DNA from: Actinoallomurus purpureus
Lineage (GTDB): Bacteria > Actinomycetota > Actinomycetes > Streptosporangiales > Streptosporangiaceae
DNA length: 64,000 nt
Assembly: GCF_024055795.1 (NCBI RefSeq)
Contig: NZ_JAMXMY010000010.1
Location: 124,001-188,000 of the forward strand
Direction: 5' to 3'
Shown: one piece after another, positions 54,964 through 63,915 of the stretch
Numbering within the stretch: position 1 is the first letter of the stretch
Layout of the letters: every line of letters begins with the position of its first letter
Program-made: the position numbers and the translations under genes
Notes under the pieces: generated by a model
Database searches by the model: none
Told to the model about the DNA's origin: nothing
Seen by the model: the letters and a program-made list of their open reading frames with translations, nothing else

Positions 54964-56215
54964 TGTGAGGTCCCGGTTGATCTGGCCACCGCCCATGTTT
55001 CCGACCTCCGGTCGGCCAGTTCCCTCCGGACGTGTGGGCGTCTCATTTGAAGTGGCCAATTTCCGGGTGCGTCGGCTTTGTCCGGTGGGCTACGCTGTGC
55101 GGCGATGATTACCGGGACGGCATTGCGCCACACACGGATTGGCGACCCGGTGCTCTTCTGAGCGCCGTACGGGCCGGTGCGGGCCCGCTGTTCGATCGAG
55201 GGTCTAGCGCTGCCGCGCGGGCTCCGCCTCCGTCGTGTTGATCACAGGCTCGACACATCAACCACGACAGGAGAGGTCATGCCCACCAAGACTCTGCAGA
55301 TTCCCACCACCGACGGCCAGGCCGACGCCTTCGCCGCGTTCCCCGACCACGGCGAGCGGCACCCAGGGGTGCTGATGTACGCGGACGGTTTCGGCATCCG
55401 GCCCGTGCTGCGGGAGATGGCCCGCGAACTGGCCGGGCACGGGTACTACGTGCTCGTCCCCAACTTCTTCTACCGGCACGGCCCGGCACCGGTGATCGAA
55501 CTTCCCGAGCACATCGGAGAAGAGGTCCGGCCCGCGGTCATCGCCCAGCTGATGCCCTTGATCGAGGCGCACACCACCGAACGTGTCCTGAGCGACGCCG
55601 ACGCCTACCTCAGGTTCCTCACCACCCAGCCCGAGGTCAGCGCCGGACCGGTCGCGGTGACCGGCTACTGCATAGGCGGCCTCCTGGCGATGCGCACCGC
55701 CGTGGCCCACCCCGGCCAGGTTGCCGCCGTCGCCGGATTCCACGGCCCCGTGGGCGCCGACGGGCCCGACAGCCTCTCCAAGCTCACCGCCCAGGTCCAC
55801 CTCGGCCACGCCGAAACCGACATCACGCCCGAGGCCCTCGGCGAGCTCAACCAGGCCCTGGATACCGCAGGTGTCGACTACACCTCCGAGATCTACCCCG
55901 GCACCGTCCACGGCTTCACCATGTCCGACACCGACGCCTTCAACCCCTCCGCACTGCAACGCCACTGGGACCGCCTGCTCCCCCTCCTCGACCGCACCCT
56001 GGCCAACAGCTGAGGCTCCGGCTCGGAAAACAAACCCGAAGTACACGAGGCCAGGCCCTCATTCGGGGCTGTACCGCGCGGCTTCCCAAGCTGACCGCGC
56101 ATGCTGCCGTTGAGGGCGTGGCTTCCGGGAGCCGCCCACTGGCCGCATCTCCCGGGACGGGCCACCTACTTGGCCACATCACCGCGGAATCGGCCAGATC
56201 AGCGGCGACCTGACA
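54964..56215. mobile_element. 1.25-kb IS21-ended mobile cassette carrying a dienelactone hydrolase
   Basis: The left end TGTGAGGTCCCGGTTGATCT and the inverted right end TGTCAGGTCGCCGCTGATCT, each followed by GGCC, agree at 20 of 24 positions. Both ends repeat TGGCCA-type sub-terminal boxes (left 54983, 55013, 55053; right 56192, 56172, 56140 in inverse sense), a hallmark of IS21-family ends. ACGCT flanks it directly at 54959-54963 and 56216-56220, a 5-bp target duplication. No istA or istB is present; the only gene is the hydrolase at 55279. Looks like a passenger cassette mobilised in trans. IS21 assignment is inference from end structure. Confidence 0.72.
55279..56013 (+). CDS. Dienelactone hydrolase family protein
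   Basis: 244 residues. Nucleophile elbow GYCIGG with catalytic Cys, Asp/His partners in AETDITPE and TVHGFTMSD near the C-terminus, and the family opening TTDGQADAFAAFPD, HPGVLMYADGFGIRP. May hydrolyse dienelactones or other lactone/ester compounds. AGGAGAGGTC before the ATG; the frame extends upstream but without a site. Sole cargo of the IS21-ended element. Confidence 0.9.
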   Translation: MPTKTLQIPTTDGQADAFAAFPDHGERHPGVLMYADGFGIRPVLREMARELAGHGYYVLVPNFFYRHGPAPVIELPEHIGEEVRPAVIAQLMPLIEAHTTERVLSDADAYLRFLTTQPEVSAGPVAVTGYCIGGLLAMRTAVAHPGQVAAVAGFHGPVGADGPDSLSKLTAQVHLGHAETDITPEALGELNQALDTAGVDYTSEIYPGTVHGFTMSDTDAFNPSALQRHWDRLLPLLDRTLANS

Positions 56216-56483
56216 ACGCTGGGGCACTCGCGGCCACCCGACCCGATCGACACGTGGCACCGGCCGCACCGTTCCGGGCCGACTCGGCTACGGCGGCCAT
56301 CTCGCCCGTGGCGACGTGAGCCGACGCCGATCGCTCCCTGGGCGACACCATCGACCGCCTTCCGAGCGGCGGCGAGCGTATCCGCCCCGCCGGCTGCCCC
56401 ACCGCCCCACCGTGCCCGGTCCCTGCAGGCTGCCGCCTTGTCGGACCGGATGGCGGAGGGGGGCCGGTGAACGTGAGAGGCCG
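56216..56483. other. Gene-free stretch right of the cassette
   Basis: Begins with the ACGCT target copy. No conserved frame or hairpin is recognised. Together with the right end of the cassette, the sequence from 56014 to 56483 holds no gene. Confidence 0.5.
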
Positions 56484-57101
56484 TCAGACGGGCCGGAGGG
56501 CGCCTTCGGGGGACATGGAGCCGAGGAGGCGTTCCAGGGCGACCTCGACGTCCTCACGCCAGGAGATGGCGGACTTGAGCTCGAGCCGCAGGCGTGGGAA
56601 CCGGTGGTGTGGCCGTACCGTCTTGAACCCCACCGCGAGCATGTACTCGGCGGGCAGGACGCAGCCGGGCTTCTCCCACTTCAGGTCGCCGAAGGCCTCG
56701 ATCGCTCGGATGCCCCGCCGGGTGAGGTCCTTCGCGACGCCCTGCACGAGCATCCGCCCGAGCCCACCACCCTGGAACTCGGGGATGATGTGCGCGGTCA
56801 TCAGGAGGGCGGCGTCGGCGCTCACGGGGCTCGTCGGAAAGGCGACGGAGCGCGGGACGTAGAGCGGCGGTGCGAACAGGACGTACCCCGCGGGCACTCC
56901 GTCGACGTACACGATCTTTCCGCAGCTTCCCCATTCGAGGAGCGTGGCGGAGATCCAGGCCTCCTTCTCCAGCTCCGTGTCGCCGCAGTCCTCGGCGCGC
57001 TGCTTGCTCACCGGATCGAGCTCCCAGAACACGCACCTGCGACACCGAGATGGCAGGTCCTCAAGATTGTCGAGCGTGATATTCACCAGGCGACGCGACA
57101 C
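56484..57101 (-). CDS. GNAT family N-acetyltransferase
   Basis: 205 residues. The acetyl-CoA loop is in TAHIIPEFQGGGLGRMLVQG, and the N-terminus LVNITLDNLEDLPSRCRRCVFWELDP is the conserved mark of a family found next to parB in Actinobacteria. Target unknown. GTG start. Confidence 0.85.
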   Translation of the reverse strand: MSRRLVNITLDNLEDLPSRCRRCVFWELDPVSKQRAEDCGDTELEKEAWISATLLEWGSCGKIVYVDGVPAGYVLFAPPLYVPRSVAFPTSPVSADAALLMTAHIIPEFQGGGLGRMLVQGVAKDLTRRGIRAIEAFGDLKWEKPGCVLPAEYMLAVGFKTVRPHHRFPRLRLELKSAISWREDVEVALERLLGSMSPEGALRPV

Positions 57102-57213
57102 CGGCCAGTCCCCCTTCTTGGGCGGAGCGCCTTCATCCCCAGGAACCTATTCCCGCTTCAGGAGAACCTAAGAGCTTCCGCTCGAACTACGGCTTCGCGA
57201 GCGGATGGCCGCT

Positions 57214-57227
57214 GTTTCACGTGAAAC
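57214..57227. promoter_or_regulatory. parS site (perfect)
   Basis: GTTTCACGTGAAAC, a perfect palindrome, 18 bases past the end of parB. ParB nucleates here to form the partition complex near the origin. Confidence 0.95.
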
Positions 57228-57244
57228 CATCCGCCCGAACACAG

Positions 57245-58195
57245 CTACACCTGCGGACGACCGTCCGGTGTCATCGCGTTGACGATCCGCTCCAGATCCT
57301 CGAGCGTCGCGAACTCGACCACGATCTTCCCCTTGCGCTGGCCGAGGTCGACGCTCACCTTGGTCTCGTAGAGCTCCGACAGCTCGGAGGCGAGTTCTCT
57401 GATCCGGGGGTTCTCCGGCCTGTTCGGCGCCTTCCGGCGGGCGGCCTGCTTGGTCTCGCCGCCCTCGCCCACCGCGATGAGCTCTTCCACGGCCCGGACC
57501 GAGAGGCCCTCCTCCACGATCCGCTTGGCCAGATACTCCTGCCGCTCCGCGCTCTCCAGGCCCAGAAGCGCTCGGGCATGGCCGGCGCTGAGGACTCCGG
57601 CGGCGACGCGCCGCTGGACGGCGGGCGGCAGGTTCAGGAGACGCAGGGTGTTGGTGATGTGCGGCCGCGAGCGCCCGATGCGCGTGGCCAGCTCGTCGTG
57701 CGTCGCACCGAAGTCGTCGAGCAGCTGCTGGTACGCCGCGGCCTCCTCCAGCGCGTTGAGCTGTTGCCGGTGGAGGTTCTCCATCAGCGCGTCGCGCAGC
57801 ATCTCGTTGTCGCCGGTGTCCCGGACGATCGCCGGGACCTTCTCCAGCTCCGCAAGCTTGGAGGCGCGCAGACGCCGCTCGCCCATGATGAGCTCATAGC
57901 GGTTCGGTCCGAGCTCGCGGACGACGATCGGCTGCAGAAGGCCGACGATTTTGATCGACGCCGCCAGCTCGTCCAACGCGTACTCGTCGAACGTCTGCCG
58001 GGGCTGCCGTGCGTTGGGGATGATCTCCGCAATGGGGATCTCGGCGAAGTGTGCGCCGGCCACCGCCTGCGGCTGGGGCGCGGCGTCGGCCGGTGCCGAC
58101 GTGGGGGCTTCGGCAGGCGTCGACGCCGGTTGTGCGGGCGCCGTCGGGATCAACGCGCCCAGCCCCTTACCGAGACCTCGTCGTTGCTGGCTCAC
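57245..58195 (-). CDS. parB: Chromosome partitioning protein ParB
   Basis: 316 residues. N-tail [13 protein letters not shown] (ParA-stimulating), CTP-binding box with NPRQP-like NARQPRQ and GERRLRA (residues 105-111), and a central helix-turn-helix. Binds parS and spreads as a CTP clamp. Follows parA by about 88 bases. Confidence 0.96.
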   Translation of the reverse strand: MSQQRRGLGKGLGALIPTAPAQPASTPAEAPTSAPADAAPQPQAVAGAHFAEIPIAEIIPNARQPRQTFDEYALDELAASIKIVGLLQPIVVRELGPNRYELIMGERRLRASKLAELEKVPAIVRDTGDNEMLRDALMENLHRQQLNALEEAAAYQQLLDDFGATHDELATRIGRSRPHITNTLRLLNLPPAVQRRVAAGVLSAGHARALLGLESAERQEYLAKRIVEEGLSVRAVEELIAVGEGGETKQAARRKAPNRPENPRIRELASELSELYETKVSVDLGQRKGKIVVEFATLEDLERIVNAMTPDGRPQV

Positions 58196-58283
58196 TTCGT
58201 ACCTTCCCTAGCGCTGCGTCCTACCAGAGCGTCACCCATCACGACCGGGGCCCGTGTCGCGCGCCTCGGTGCCTTCGGTTCGG

Positions 58284-59576
58284 TCATGCGCCGCCCTCCG
58301 CACCCCGATAGGCCATCTCACGGGCGGCCTCCGTATAGGCGAGGGCGCCGCTGGAACTCGGGTCGTAGGTCAGCACGGACTCGCCATAGCTGGGCGCTTC
58401 GGAGACCCGGACGCTGCGGGGGATGACCGTGCTCAGCACCAGGTCGCCGAAGTGGCTGCGCACCTCGTCCGCGACCTGGGCGGCCAGGCGGGTCCGCGCG
58501 TCGTACATCGTGAGGAGGATCGTGGAGACGGCGAGGTTCGGATTGAGGTGCTGTCGGACGAGGTCGACCGTGTGGAGAAGCTGCGTGAGACCCTCGAGCG
58601 CGTAGTACTCCGTCTGAATCGGAATGAGCAGCTCGTCGGCGCCCGTCAGCGCGTTGACGGTGAGCAGACCGAGTGAGGGCGGGCAGTCGATGAGCACGTA
58701 GTCGAACTTCTCGGTGTCGTACGCCTCGATCGCGCGCCGCAGGCGATTCTCACGCGCCACCATCGGGACCAGGTCGACCTCGGCGCCCGCGAGATGCAGC
58801 GTCGCAGGCGCGCAGTACAGATTCGGCAGTCCCTCGGCCGGGACGACGACGTCCTCGAACGGGCCGCCTTCAAGAATCACGTGATAGACGGACGGGATGT
58901 CCGCGTGGTGCTCGACGCCCAACGCGGTCGAGGCGTTCCCCTGAGGGTCAAGGTCGACCACCAGCACCCGCGACCCGTGCATCGCCAGGGCCGCAGCGAG
59001 GTTGACCGTGCTCGTCGTCTTGCCTACGCCGCCCTTCTGGTTGGCGATCGTGATGATGCGGCACCGTGGCGGCCTCGGCCACTCCTTCTCATCCCGCTTC
59101 GCAACCGCCTTGAACGCGGCCGCCGTCGCCCGTACGACCGGCCGCGTCGTTTCACGTGAAACATCGGCCGACTTGAGTGCCTCACTTACCAACTTCGACT
59201 CCCCATGGGCCGGGTCACGTTGCGACGTCTCTTTGACAGGATCGAGAGCGGCGAGATCGCCGGTCGATTCCCCGTCGGAGGCGGGAGTGACAGGCGGCTC
59301 CGCCGGAGTGTCCGGTGGCGGCGCCACCGAAGGCGCCGCCACCGAGGGCATCGCGGCCGGAGGTGCCGGCGCCGTTGCTGTTGTGATCAGAGGCGGGACG
59401 GCAGGCGGTGCGGTCGCCGCCGGTGCCTTTACGGCCGGTGCCGAGCCGGGAATCACCGCCGGGGGAGGCGAGGTCGCGGACGCTCCCGGCCAGCCGAGGC
59501 CGGTGGCGTCCTGCGGCGACGCTCCCGCAGCGCGGTCCGGCCAGCCCAAGCCTTCTGCTGTCGTCAAGGCCGTCAC
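58284..59576 (-). CDS. parA: Chromosome partitioning ATPase ParA
   Basis: 430 residues. Core P-loop ANQKGGVGKTTSTVNLAAALA (deviant Walker A), VVDLDPQGNAST, and VLIDCPPSLGLLT. An unusual N-terminal extension of about 160 residues is Ala/Pro-rich with repeated GLGWP. GTG overlaps the rsmG stop (GTGA). A parS lies inside its coding sequence. Confidence 0.94.
   Translation of the reverse strand: MTALTTAEGLGWPDRAAGASPQDATGLGWPGASATSPPPAVIPGSAPAVKAPAATAPPAVPPLITTATAPAPPAAMPSVAAPSVAPPPDTPAEPPVTPASDGESTGDLAALDPVKETSQRDPAHGESKLVSEALKSADVSRETTRPVVRATAAAFKAVAKRDEKEWPRPPRCRIITIANQKGGVGKTTSTVNLAAALAMHGSRVLVVDLDPQGNASTALGVEHHADIPSVYHVILEGGPFEDVVVPAEGLPNLYCAPATLHLAGAEVDLVPMVARENRLRRAIEAYDTEKFDYVLIDCPPSLGLLTVNALTGADELLIPIQTEYYALEGLTQLLHTVDLVRQHLNPNLAVSTILLTMYDARTRLAAQVADEVRSHFGDLVLSTVIPRSVRVSEAPSYGESVLTYDPSSSGALAYTEAAREMAYRGAEGGA
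59149..59162. promoter_or_regulatory. parS site (perfect) inside parA
   Basis: GTTTCACGTGAAAC within the parA coding region, just upstream of the conserved ATPase core. Encodes part of the linker (VSRETT). Confidence 0.95.
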
Positions 59577-60271
59577 CTCTTCCGTTCACCGCGCCGGCGC
59601 CCGCCGCGACGAGAATTCGTCCGTTTCCCCGAAGGTCGCGGAGCCTCGCCGGCGACGACACGGACGATCGTCGCCGGAGGCTCGACTTTACCGTGACCCA
59701 CCTGAAGCACCTCTGCGTCACGAACGCCGAATTCACTCAGAATGGCGCTCGCCTCTTCGAGCTCGGCCGCCGCGCGCTCTCCCTTGAGCGCCAGCAGCTC
59801 ACCGCCCGGCCGCAGCAGGGGCAGCGCCCAGCCCGCCAGCCGTTCCAAAGGTGCCACCGCGCGGGCCGTGACGATGTCGGCGGCGAACTCGTCGACGACC
59901 TCCTCCGCACGGCCCCGGCGAACCTCCACATTGGACAGCCCGAGGAGGTCGACGCATTCCTGCAGGAAGACGGTGCGGCGAAGGAGCGGCTCGAGAAGCG
60001 TCACGGACAGGTCCGCACGGGCGATCGCGAGCACGAGCCCGGGAAGCCCGGCACCCGAGCCGATGTCGACGACGGTCGCCCCGGCGGGGATGACCTCGGC
60101 CATCACGGCGCAGTTGAGCAGGTGCCGCTCCCACAGGCGCTCGACCTCGCGTGGTCCGATGAGCCCGCGTTCGACTCCGGGGCCGGCGAGGAACTCGGCA
60201 TATCTCTCCGCGGTGGGCAGGGCTTCGGCGAAGATCTCACGGGCGATCGACGGCGCAGGAAGTAGTGGCAT
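59573..60271 (-). CDS. rsmG: 16S rRNA (guanine-527-N7)-methyltransferase
   Basis: 232 residues. GATVVDIGSGAGLPGLVLAIARADL is the SAM site; RAVAPLERLAGWALPLLRPGG follows. Methylates G527. First gene of rsmG-parA-parB. Confidence 0.96.
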   Translation of the reverse strand: MPLLPAPSIAREIFAEALPTAERYAEFLAGPGVERGLIGPREVERLWERHLLNCAVMAEVIPAGATVVDIGSGAGLPGLVLAIARADLSVTLLEPLLRRTVFLQECVDLLGLSNVEVRRGRAEEVVDEFAADIVTARAVAPLERLAGWALPLLRPGGELLALKGERAAAELEEASAILSEFGVRDAEVLQVGHGKVEPPATIVRVVAGEAPRPSGKRTNSRRGGRRRGERKR

Positions 60272-60739
60272 GGCTCAGCGGCTCAGAAACGTCGTATGGG
60301 TCCCCACAGTGATGGAATGCTTCCACATCGCGTGGCCTCCGGGAAACGCCGACCCGCGTGAGCGGCCCGGCGGTCGCCCTGCCGAACCGCGCCGACGCCG
60401 CTCCCGTGCCGCAGGGTCCCGCAATAACGGCATCCCGCGCCCTTCTCCGATATCCCCCATGTGCTCGGGGAGCAGGCGTCGGATCGTGCCCGGTGATTAC
60501 ACCAAGGAGCACCCTCGGCGGCCCGCGACGCCGAGAACAGCCGCACCGACGGCCGGGTGGCGCGGCCGGGCGTCCGGCGCGCGAGGGCGCGGCCCGGCGC
60601 ACCGGCGGACGCGTGCTGCGTGCGCGTCCGGCGGCGTCGGCTCGTCTTTCCCACAAGGAAATCGCGGCTCTATGCATATCTCGTGTGGACCGGGTACGTC
60701 TCCGGCCGGCCGATCCATCCCCGGAAGGAGCCGTCTCAC
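60272..60739. other. Divergent promoter region between rsmG and a DUF6458 gene
   Basis: 468 bases without a gene, containing the promoters of both. A GC-rich block at 60540-60620 has many short repeats of GGCGC but no clear hairpin. GGAAGGAG at 60723-60730 serves the next gene. Confidence 0.5.
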
Positions 60740-61048
60740 ATGGGCATCGGAACGGGCCTGGCGTTCATCGCCATAGGAGCGATTCTCGCCTTCGCCTTGA
60801 ACGTCCACGTCAGCGGGATCGACATCCAGATGATCGGATGGATCCTGATGTTCGTCGGCGCAGCGTGGCTGGCGTTCACATTCGCCTACACGCGTCCGCG
60901 CCGCCGAAGGCACGTCGCGGAGATCGTCCAGGACGATCCGCTGTTCGTCAGTCAGGAGGAGACCCCCGTGGAGTACACGGAGCCACCTGTCCGCCCGCGG
61001 TCCGTTTCGCAGGCTCACCGCGACATCACCAGGTACGAACCGGAATAA
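60740..61048 (+). CDS. DUF6458 family small membrane protein
   Basis: 102 residues, two transmembrane helices (GLAFIAIGAILAFALNV and MIGWILMFVGAAWLAFTF) and a charged tail. ATG 60740 with GGAAGGAG upstream. Placed on the opposite strand between jag and rsmG, genes that are usually adjacent. Confidence 0.8.
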   Translation: MGIGTGLAFIAIGAILAFALNVHVSGIDIQMIGWILMFVGAAWLAFTFAYTRPRRRRHVAEIVQDDPLFVSQEETPVEYTEPPVRPRSVSQAHRDITRYEPE

Positions 61049-61095
61049 GCCGACCCGACCAACCGTGGGCTGACCGGCCGACCCGTCCAAAAGAC

Positions 61096-61127
61096 ACGGC
61101 CCCGCCACTGAGCAGTGGCGGGGCCGT
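61096..61127. terminator. Bidirectional terminator
   Basis: ACGGCCCCGCCACT and its exact complement with a GAGC tetraloop; flanked by AAGAC and GTCTTCC so it works both ways for the convergent DUF6458 and jag genes. Confidence 0.9.
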
Positions 61128-61203
61128 TCGTCTTCCTGTCAGCCTCAGGCGTTCGTCCGTCGACGACGCGCGCGGGTCGAACCCGCAGGAGGCCGGGGTC
61201 GGT

Positions 61204-61749
61204 TCACTCGGCGTAGACGACGACGTAGCGGTTGGGCTCCTCGCCCTCCGACTCGCTCCGCAGTCCCATGGCGGCGATCGCGTCGTGGACGACCTTTCGC
61301 TCGAACGGCGTCATCGGCGACAGGGCCTTCGGTTCACCTGTGCGCTTGACCTCTTCACCGATGTCCGTGCCGAGCTTGGACAGCTCCGACCGGCGGCGCT
61401 CACGGAAGCCGCCGACGTCGAGCATGAGCCGGCTCCGCTCGCCCGTCCTGCGGTGCACCGCCAGGCGGGTGAGCTCCTGGAGCGCCTCCAGCACCTCACC
61501 CTTGCCGCCGACGAGCTCGTCCAGCGTGGCGCCGACGACGGACACCATGGCCCGCTCGCCCTCGACGTCCATGTCGATGTCGCCGTCGAGGTCGGCGATG
61601 TCCAGGAGGCCCTCGATGTAATCCGCCGCGATCTCGCCTTCCTGCTCGAGCGCCTTGACGTCGACCTTGACGGTCGTCTCCGGGGTCTCGGCTTCGGCTT
61701 GGCTCACTCCGGGCTCCTCTTGCGTACTGCTGCTGGACTGGGAAGTCAC
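61204..61749 (-). CDS. jag: Jag/KhpB-like RNA-binding protein (KH-R3H)
   Basis: 181 residues; KH domain (MVSVVGATLDELVGGKGEVLEALQ) and R3H domain (LTRLAVHRRTG, ALSPMTPFERKVVHDAI). GTG one base after the yidC stop. Binds RNA and affects cell growth. Confidence 0.92.
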   Translation of the reverse strand: MTSQSSSSTQEEPGVSQAEAETPETTVKVDVKALEQEGEIAADYIEGLLDIADLDGDIDMDVEGERAMVSVVGATLDELVGGKGEVLEALQELTRLAVHRRTGERSRLMLDVGGFRERRRSELSKLGTDIGEEVKRTGEPKALSPMTPFERKVVHDAIAAMGLRSESEGEEPNRYVVVYAE

Positions 61750-61750
61750 G

Positions 61751-62791
61751 CTATCGCTTCCTCTTGCTCCGCGACTGACGTGTCGGCTGTTGCCGTGCGA
61801 CCTTCGACGACGTGTCGTCCACCGGCTCGTCCGCCTCGACCTCGGCGCTCTTCTTCCCCTTACCCACGAGAGCGTTGCCCGCTGCGGGCTTCGCGGCACC
61901 GTTCTTGGCCGCCCGGGTCGTGGTCTTGGCGGTGCCGGCCTTGGCCGTCCCGGTCTTGGCCCCAGTGGCCGGCTTGGCACCCGTCTTCGCTCCGGCGGCG
62001 CCGTTGCCCTCGGCGTCGGGGACGTTCGTCGGGTACTTCTTGTACACGTAGTGCGACTGGGCGAGGGTCCACGAGTTGGTGGTGACCCAGTAGATGAGCA
62101 CGCCCAGCGGCAGGGTCAGGCCGAAGAGCCCGAACAGCGGCGAGAGGTACACCAGGAACTTCTGGGACTGCATCATCGGGTTGTCGGCCGTCATGGTCTG
62201 CATCGACCGGCCGACGCTCGACTTCATCGTGAAGAAGGTCGTCGTCGAGCTGATCGCGACGGCGAGGCCGGTGACGACCATCGCGCCGACGAGCCCGCTG
62301 GAGAAGGCGTCCTTGAAGGTCGAGGGGATGTGCGCGCCGAAGATGTCGGCGTTCTGGGCGCTCTGGATGAGGTCGGCGGAGATGCCGAACTTCGAGTGGC
62401 CCTTCGGCGTCGTGGAGATCGCTCGGAGCACGTTGTACAGCGAGATGAAGATGGGGAACTGCACCACCAGGGGGAGGCAGCCGGAGAGAGGGTTGGCGCC
62501 CGCCTCCTGGTAGAGCTTCATCATCTCCTGGTTGAGGCGCTGCTTGTCCTTCTTGTACTTCTTGCGCAGCGCCTGAACCTGCGGCTGCAGCTCCTGCATC
62601 TTCCGCGACGCGTGGATCTGCTTCACGAACAGCGGGAAGAGGATGAGCCGCATGAGGACGGTCAGCAGGAAGATCGACAGGCCCCACGCCCATCCGCTGT
62701 CCGCCGGGAAGATCAGGCTCAGGCCGGCGTGGATCTGTACGATCACCCACGCGACGGCCTCGAACAGCGGATCGAGGAAGCTGAGACTCAC
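61751..62791 (-). CDS. yidC: Membrane protein insertase YidC
   Basis: 346 residues, five helices; LTVLMRLILFPLFVKQIHASRKMQELQP, NPLSGCLPLVVQFPIFISLY. A Lys/Ala-rich C-tail. Inserts membrane proteins with SecYEG. GTG 62791 set by AGGAG seven bases upstream. Confidence 0.96.
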   Translation of the reverse strand: MSLSFLDPLFEAVAWVIVQIHAGLSLIFPADSGWAWGLSIFLLTVLMRLILFPLFVKQIHASRKMQELQPQVQALRKKYKKDKQRLNQEMMKLYQEAGANPLSGCLPLVVQFPIFISLYNVLRAISTTPKGHSKFGISADLIQSAQNADIFGAHIPSTFKDAFSSGLVGAMVVTGLAVAISSTTTFFTMKSSVGRSMQTMTADNPMMQSQKFLVYLSPLFGLFGLTLPLGVLIYWVTTNSWTLAQSHYVYKKYPTNVPDAEGNGAAGAKTGAKPATGAKTGTAKAGTAKTTTRAAKNGAAKPAAGNALVGKGKKSAEVEADEPVDDTSSKVARQQPTRQSRSKRKR

Positions 62792-62801
62792 CGGCTGGCT
62801 C

Positions 62802-63098
62802 CTATGTGCTCTCCGAAACAGTGCCGCTGGGGCGCGGCGTGAGGTCTTGGGGTGATTCGCCCTTCCGCGGCGGGACCGGGTCGTACCCGCCGGCGTGGAA
62901 GGGGTGGCAACGAGCGATGCGGCACACCGCGAGCCAGCCACCGCGGAGGGCGCCGTGGGTGCGGAGCGCCTCCAGGGCGTACGCGCTGCAGGTCGGCTGG
63001 TAGCGGCACACCGGGCCGAAGAGCGGGCTGAGGAACCGACGGTAGAAGAGGATGGGCATCGTCAGAGCCCGAGCCGCGAGCGTCGGCTTGTCCGTCAT
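62802..63098 (-). CDS. yidD: Membrane protein insertion efficiency factor YidD
   Basis: 98 residues; [20 protein letters not shown] then [20 protein letters not shown] and [14 protein letters not shown], all invariant YidD features. Start overlaps the rnpA stop (ATGA). Confidence 0.96.
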   Translation of the reverse strand: MTDKPTLAARALTMPILFYRRFLSPLFGPVCRYQPTCSAYALEALRTHGALRGGWLAVCRIARCHPFHAGGYDPVPPRKGESPQDLTPRPSGTVSEST

Positions 63099-63454
63099 GT
63101 CCGCCTCTTGACCTGTCGCTGCAGGAGCCGGTCGAGTGCCGCTTCGAGATCCGCGGCGAGTTCGTCGTGGCGTGCGGTCGCCGCTTTGGCGTTGGCCCGC
63201 ACGACAAGCAGGCTACCCGGTGCCAGCCGATGCAGATGCTCCCGAAGGATGTGCCGGAGCCTGCGGCGGACCCTGTTGCGGGCGACCGCGTCACCGACCT
63301 GTCGGCCGACCGTGAAGCCGACCCGGGCGGGTTCGTCGACGTCATCCCGGAACTGCAGGTGAAGAACGAGATTAGGCCGTCCGGCACGATCACCGCGCCG
63401 GACGGCCGAAGTGAACTCTTCTCGCCGCCGCATCCGGTGTCCGGACGGCAGCAC
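63095..63454 (-). CDS. rnpA: Ribonuclease P protein component
   Basis: 119 residues. [49 protein letters not shown] is the RNR motif. Cofactor of RNase P in tRNA 5' maturation. Confidence 0.97.
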   Translation of the reverse strand: MLPSGHRMRRREEFTSAVRRGDRAGRPNLVLHLQFRDDVDEPARVGFTVGRQVGDAVARNRVRRRLRHILREHLHRLAPGSLLVVRANAKAATARHDELAADLEAALDRLLQRQVKRRT

Positions 63455-63466
63455 GGTCGCCGCTGC

Positions 63467-63604
63467 TCAGACCGCGACGTGCTCGCGCCCCTTGCGGCGG
63501 CGTGACGACAGGATCGCCCGCCCCGCTCGGGTGCGCATGCGAAGCCGGAAGCCGTGCTTCTTGTGCCGGCGGCGGTTGTTCGGCTGGTAAGTACGCTTGC
63601 TCAC
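63467..63604 (-). CDS. rpmH: 50S ribosomal protein bL34
   Basis: 45 residues, [33 protein letters not shown] 63604 with GGAG six bases upstream. First gene of the rpmH-rnpA-yidD-yidC-jag run. Confidence 0.97.
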   Translation of the reverse strand: MSKRTYQPNNRRRHKKHGFRLRMRTRAGRAILSSRRRKGREHVAV

Positions 63605-63915
63605 TCGAGGCTCCAGTGGGGTGCTGCGGTCAATGTACTGATGTCGCATCGGGCGCCGGGACCCCGCGTACAGCAGGGGATCGGCGACCTGCGGGCGCGC
63701 AGCACCGCCGTCGATGCGACTCGACCGTCGTACGTTACGGTCTGCGCCGCCCTCCGGTCAAACCGAGCACACATATCCCCAATGACGCCGCGCCTTGTGC
63801 ACAAGTTGTGGACAACCCTGTGGATGACGCGTGAGAGAGTGTTCGTCTGACGTTGTGCGGGAGGAGAACGCCCACTACCGGGGCGCCGGCCGCTTTGAGG
63901 GAGGGGAACCAGGAT
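63605..63915. promoter_or_regulatory. rpmH-dnaA intergenic region with DnaA boxes
   Basis: TTGTGCACAA at 63795-63804, TTGTGGACAA at 63806-63815 (complement of TTGTCCACAA) and CTGTGGATGA at 63819-63828 form a tight cluster about 90 bases before dnaA, suited to autoregulation. The main oriC in this group usually lies beyond dnaA, outside this window. Confidence 0.8.

Noticed and set aside
63605-63915. Complete oriC
   Set aside because: Only a few DnaA boxes are present; in Actinobacteria the main origin normally lies between dnaA and dnaN, beyond this window.
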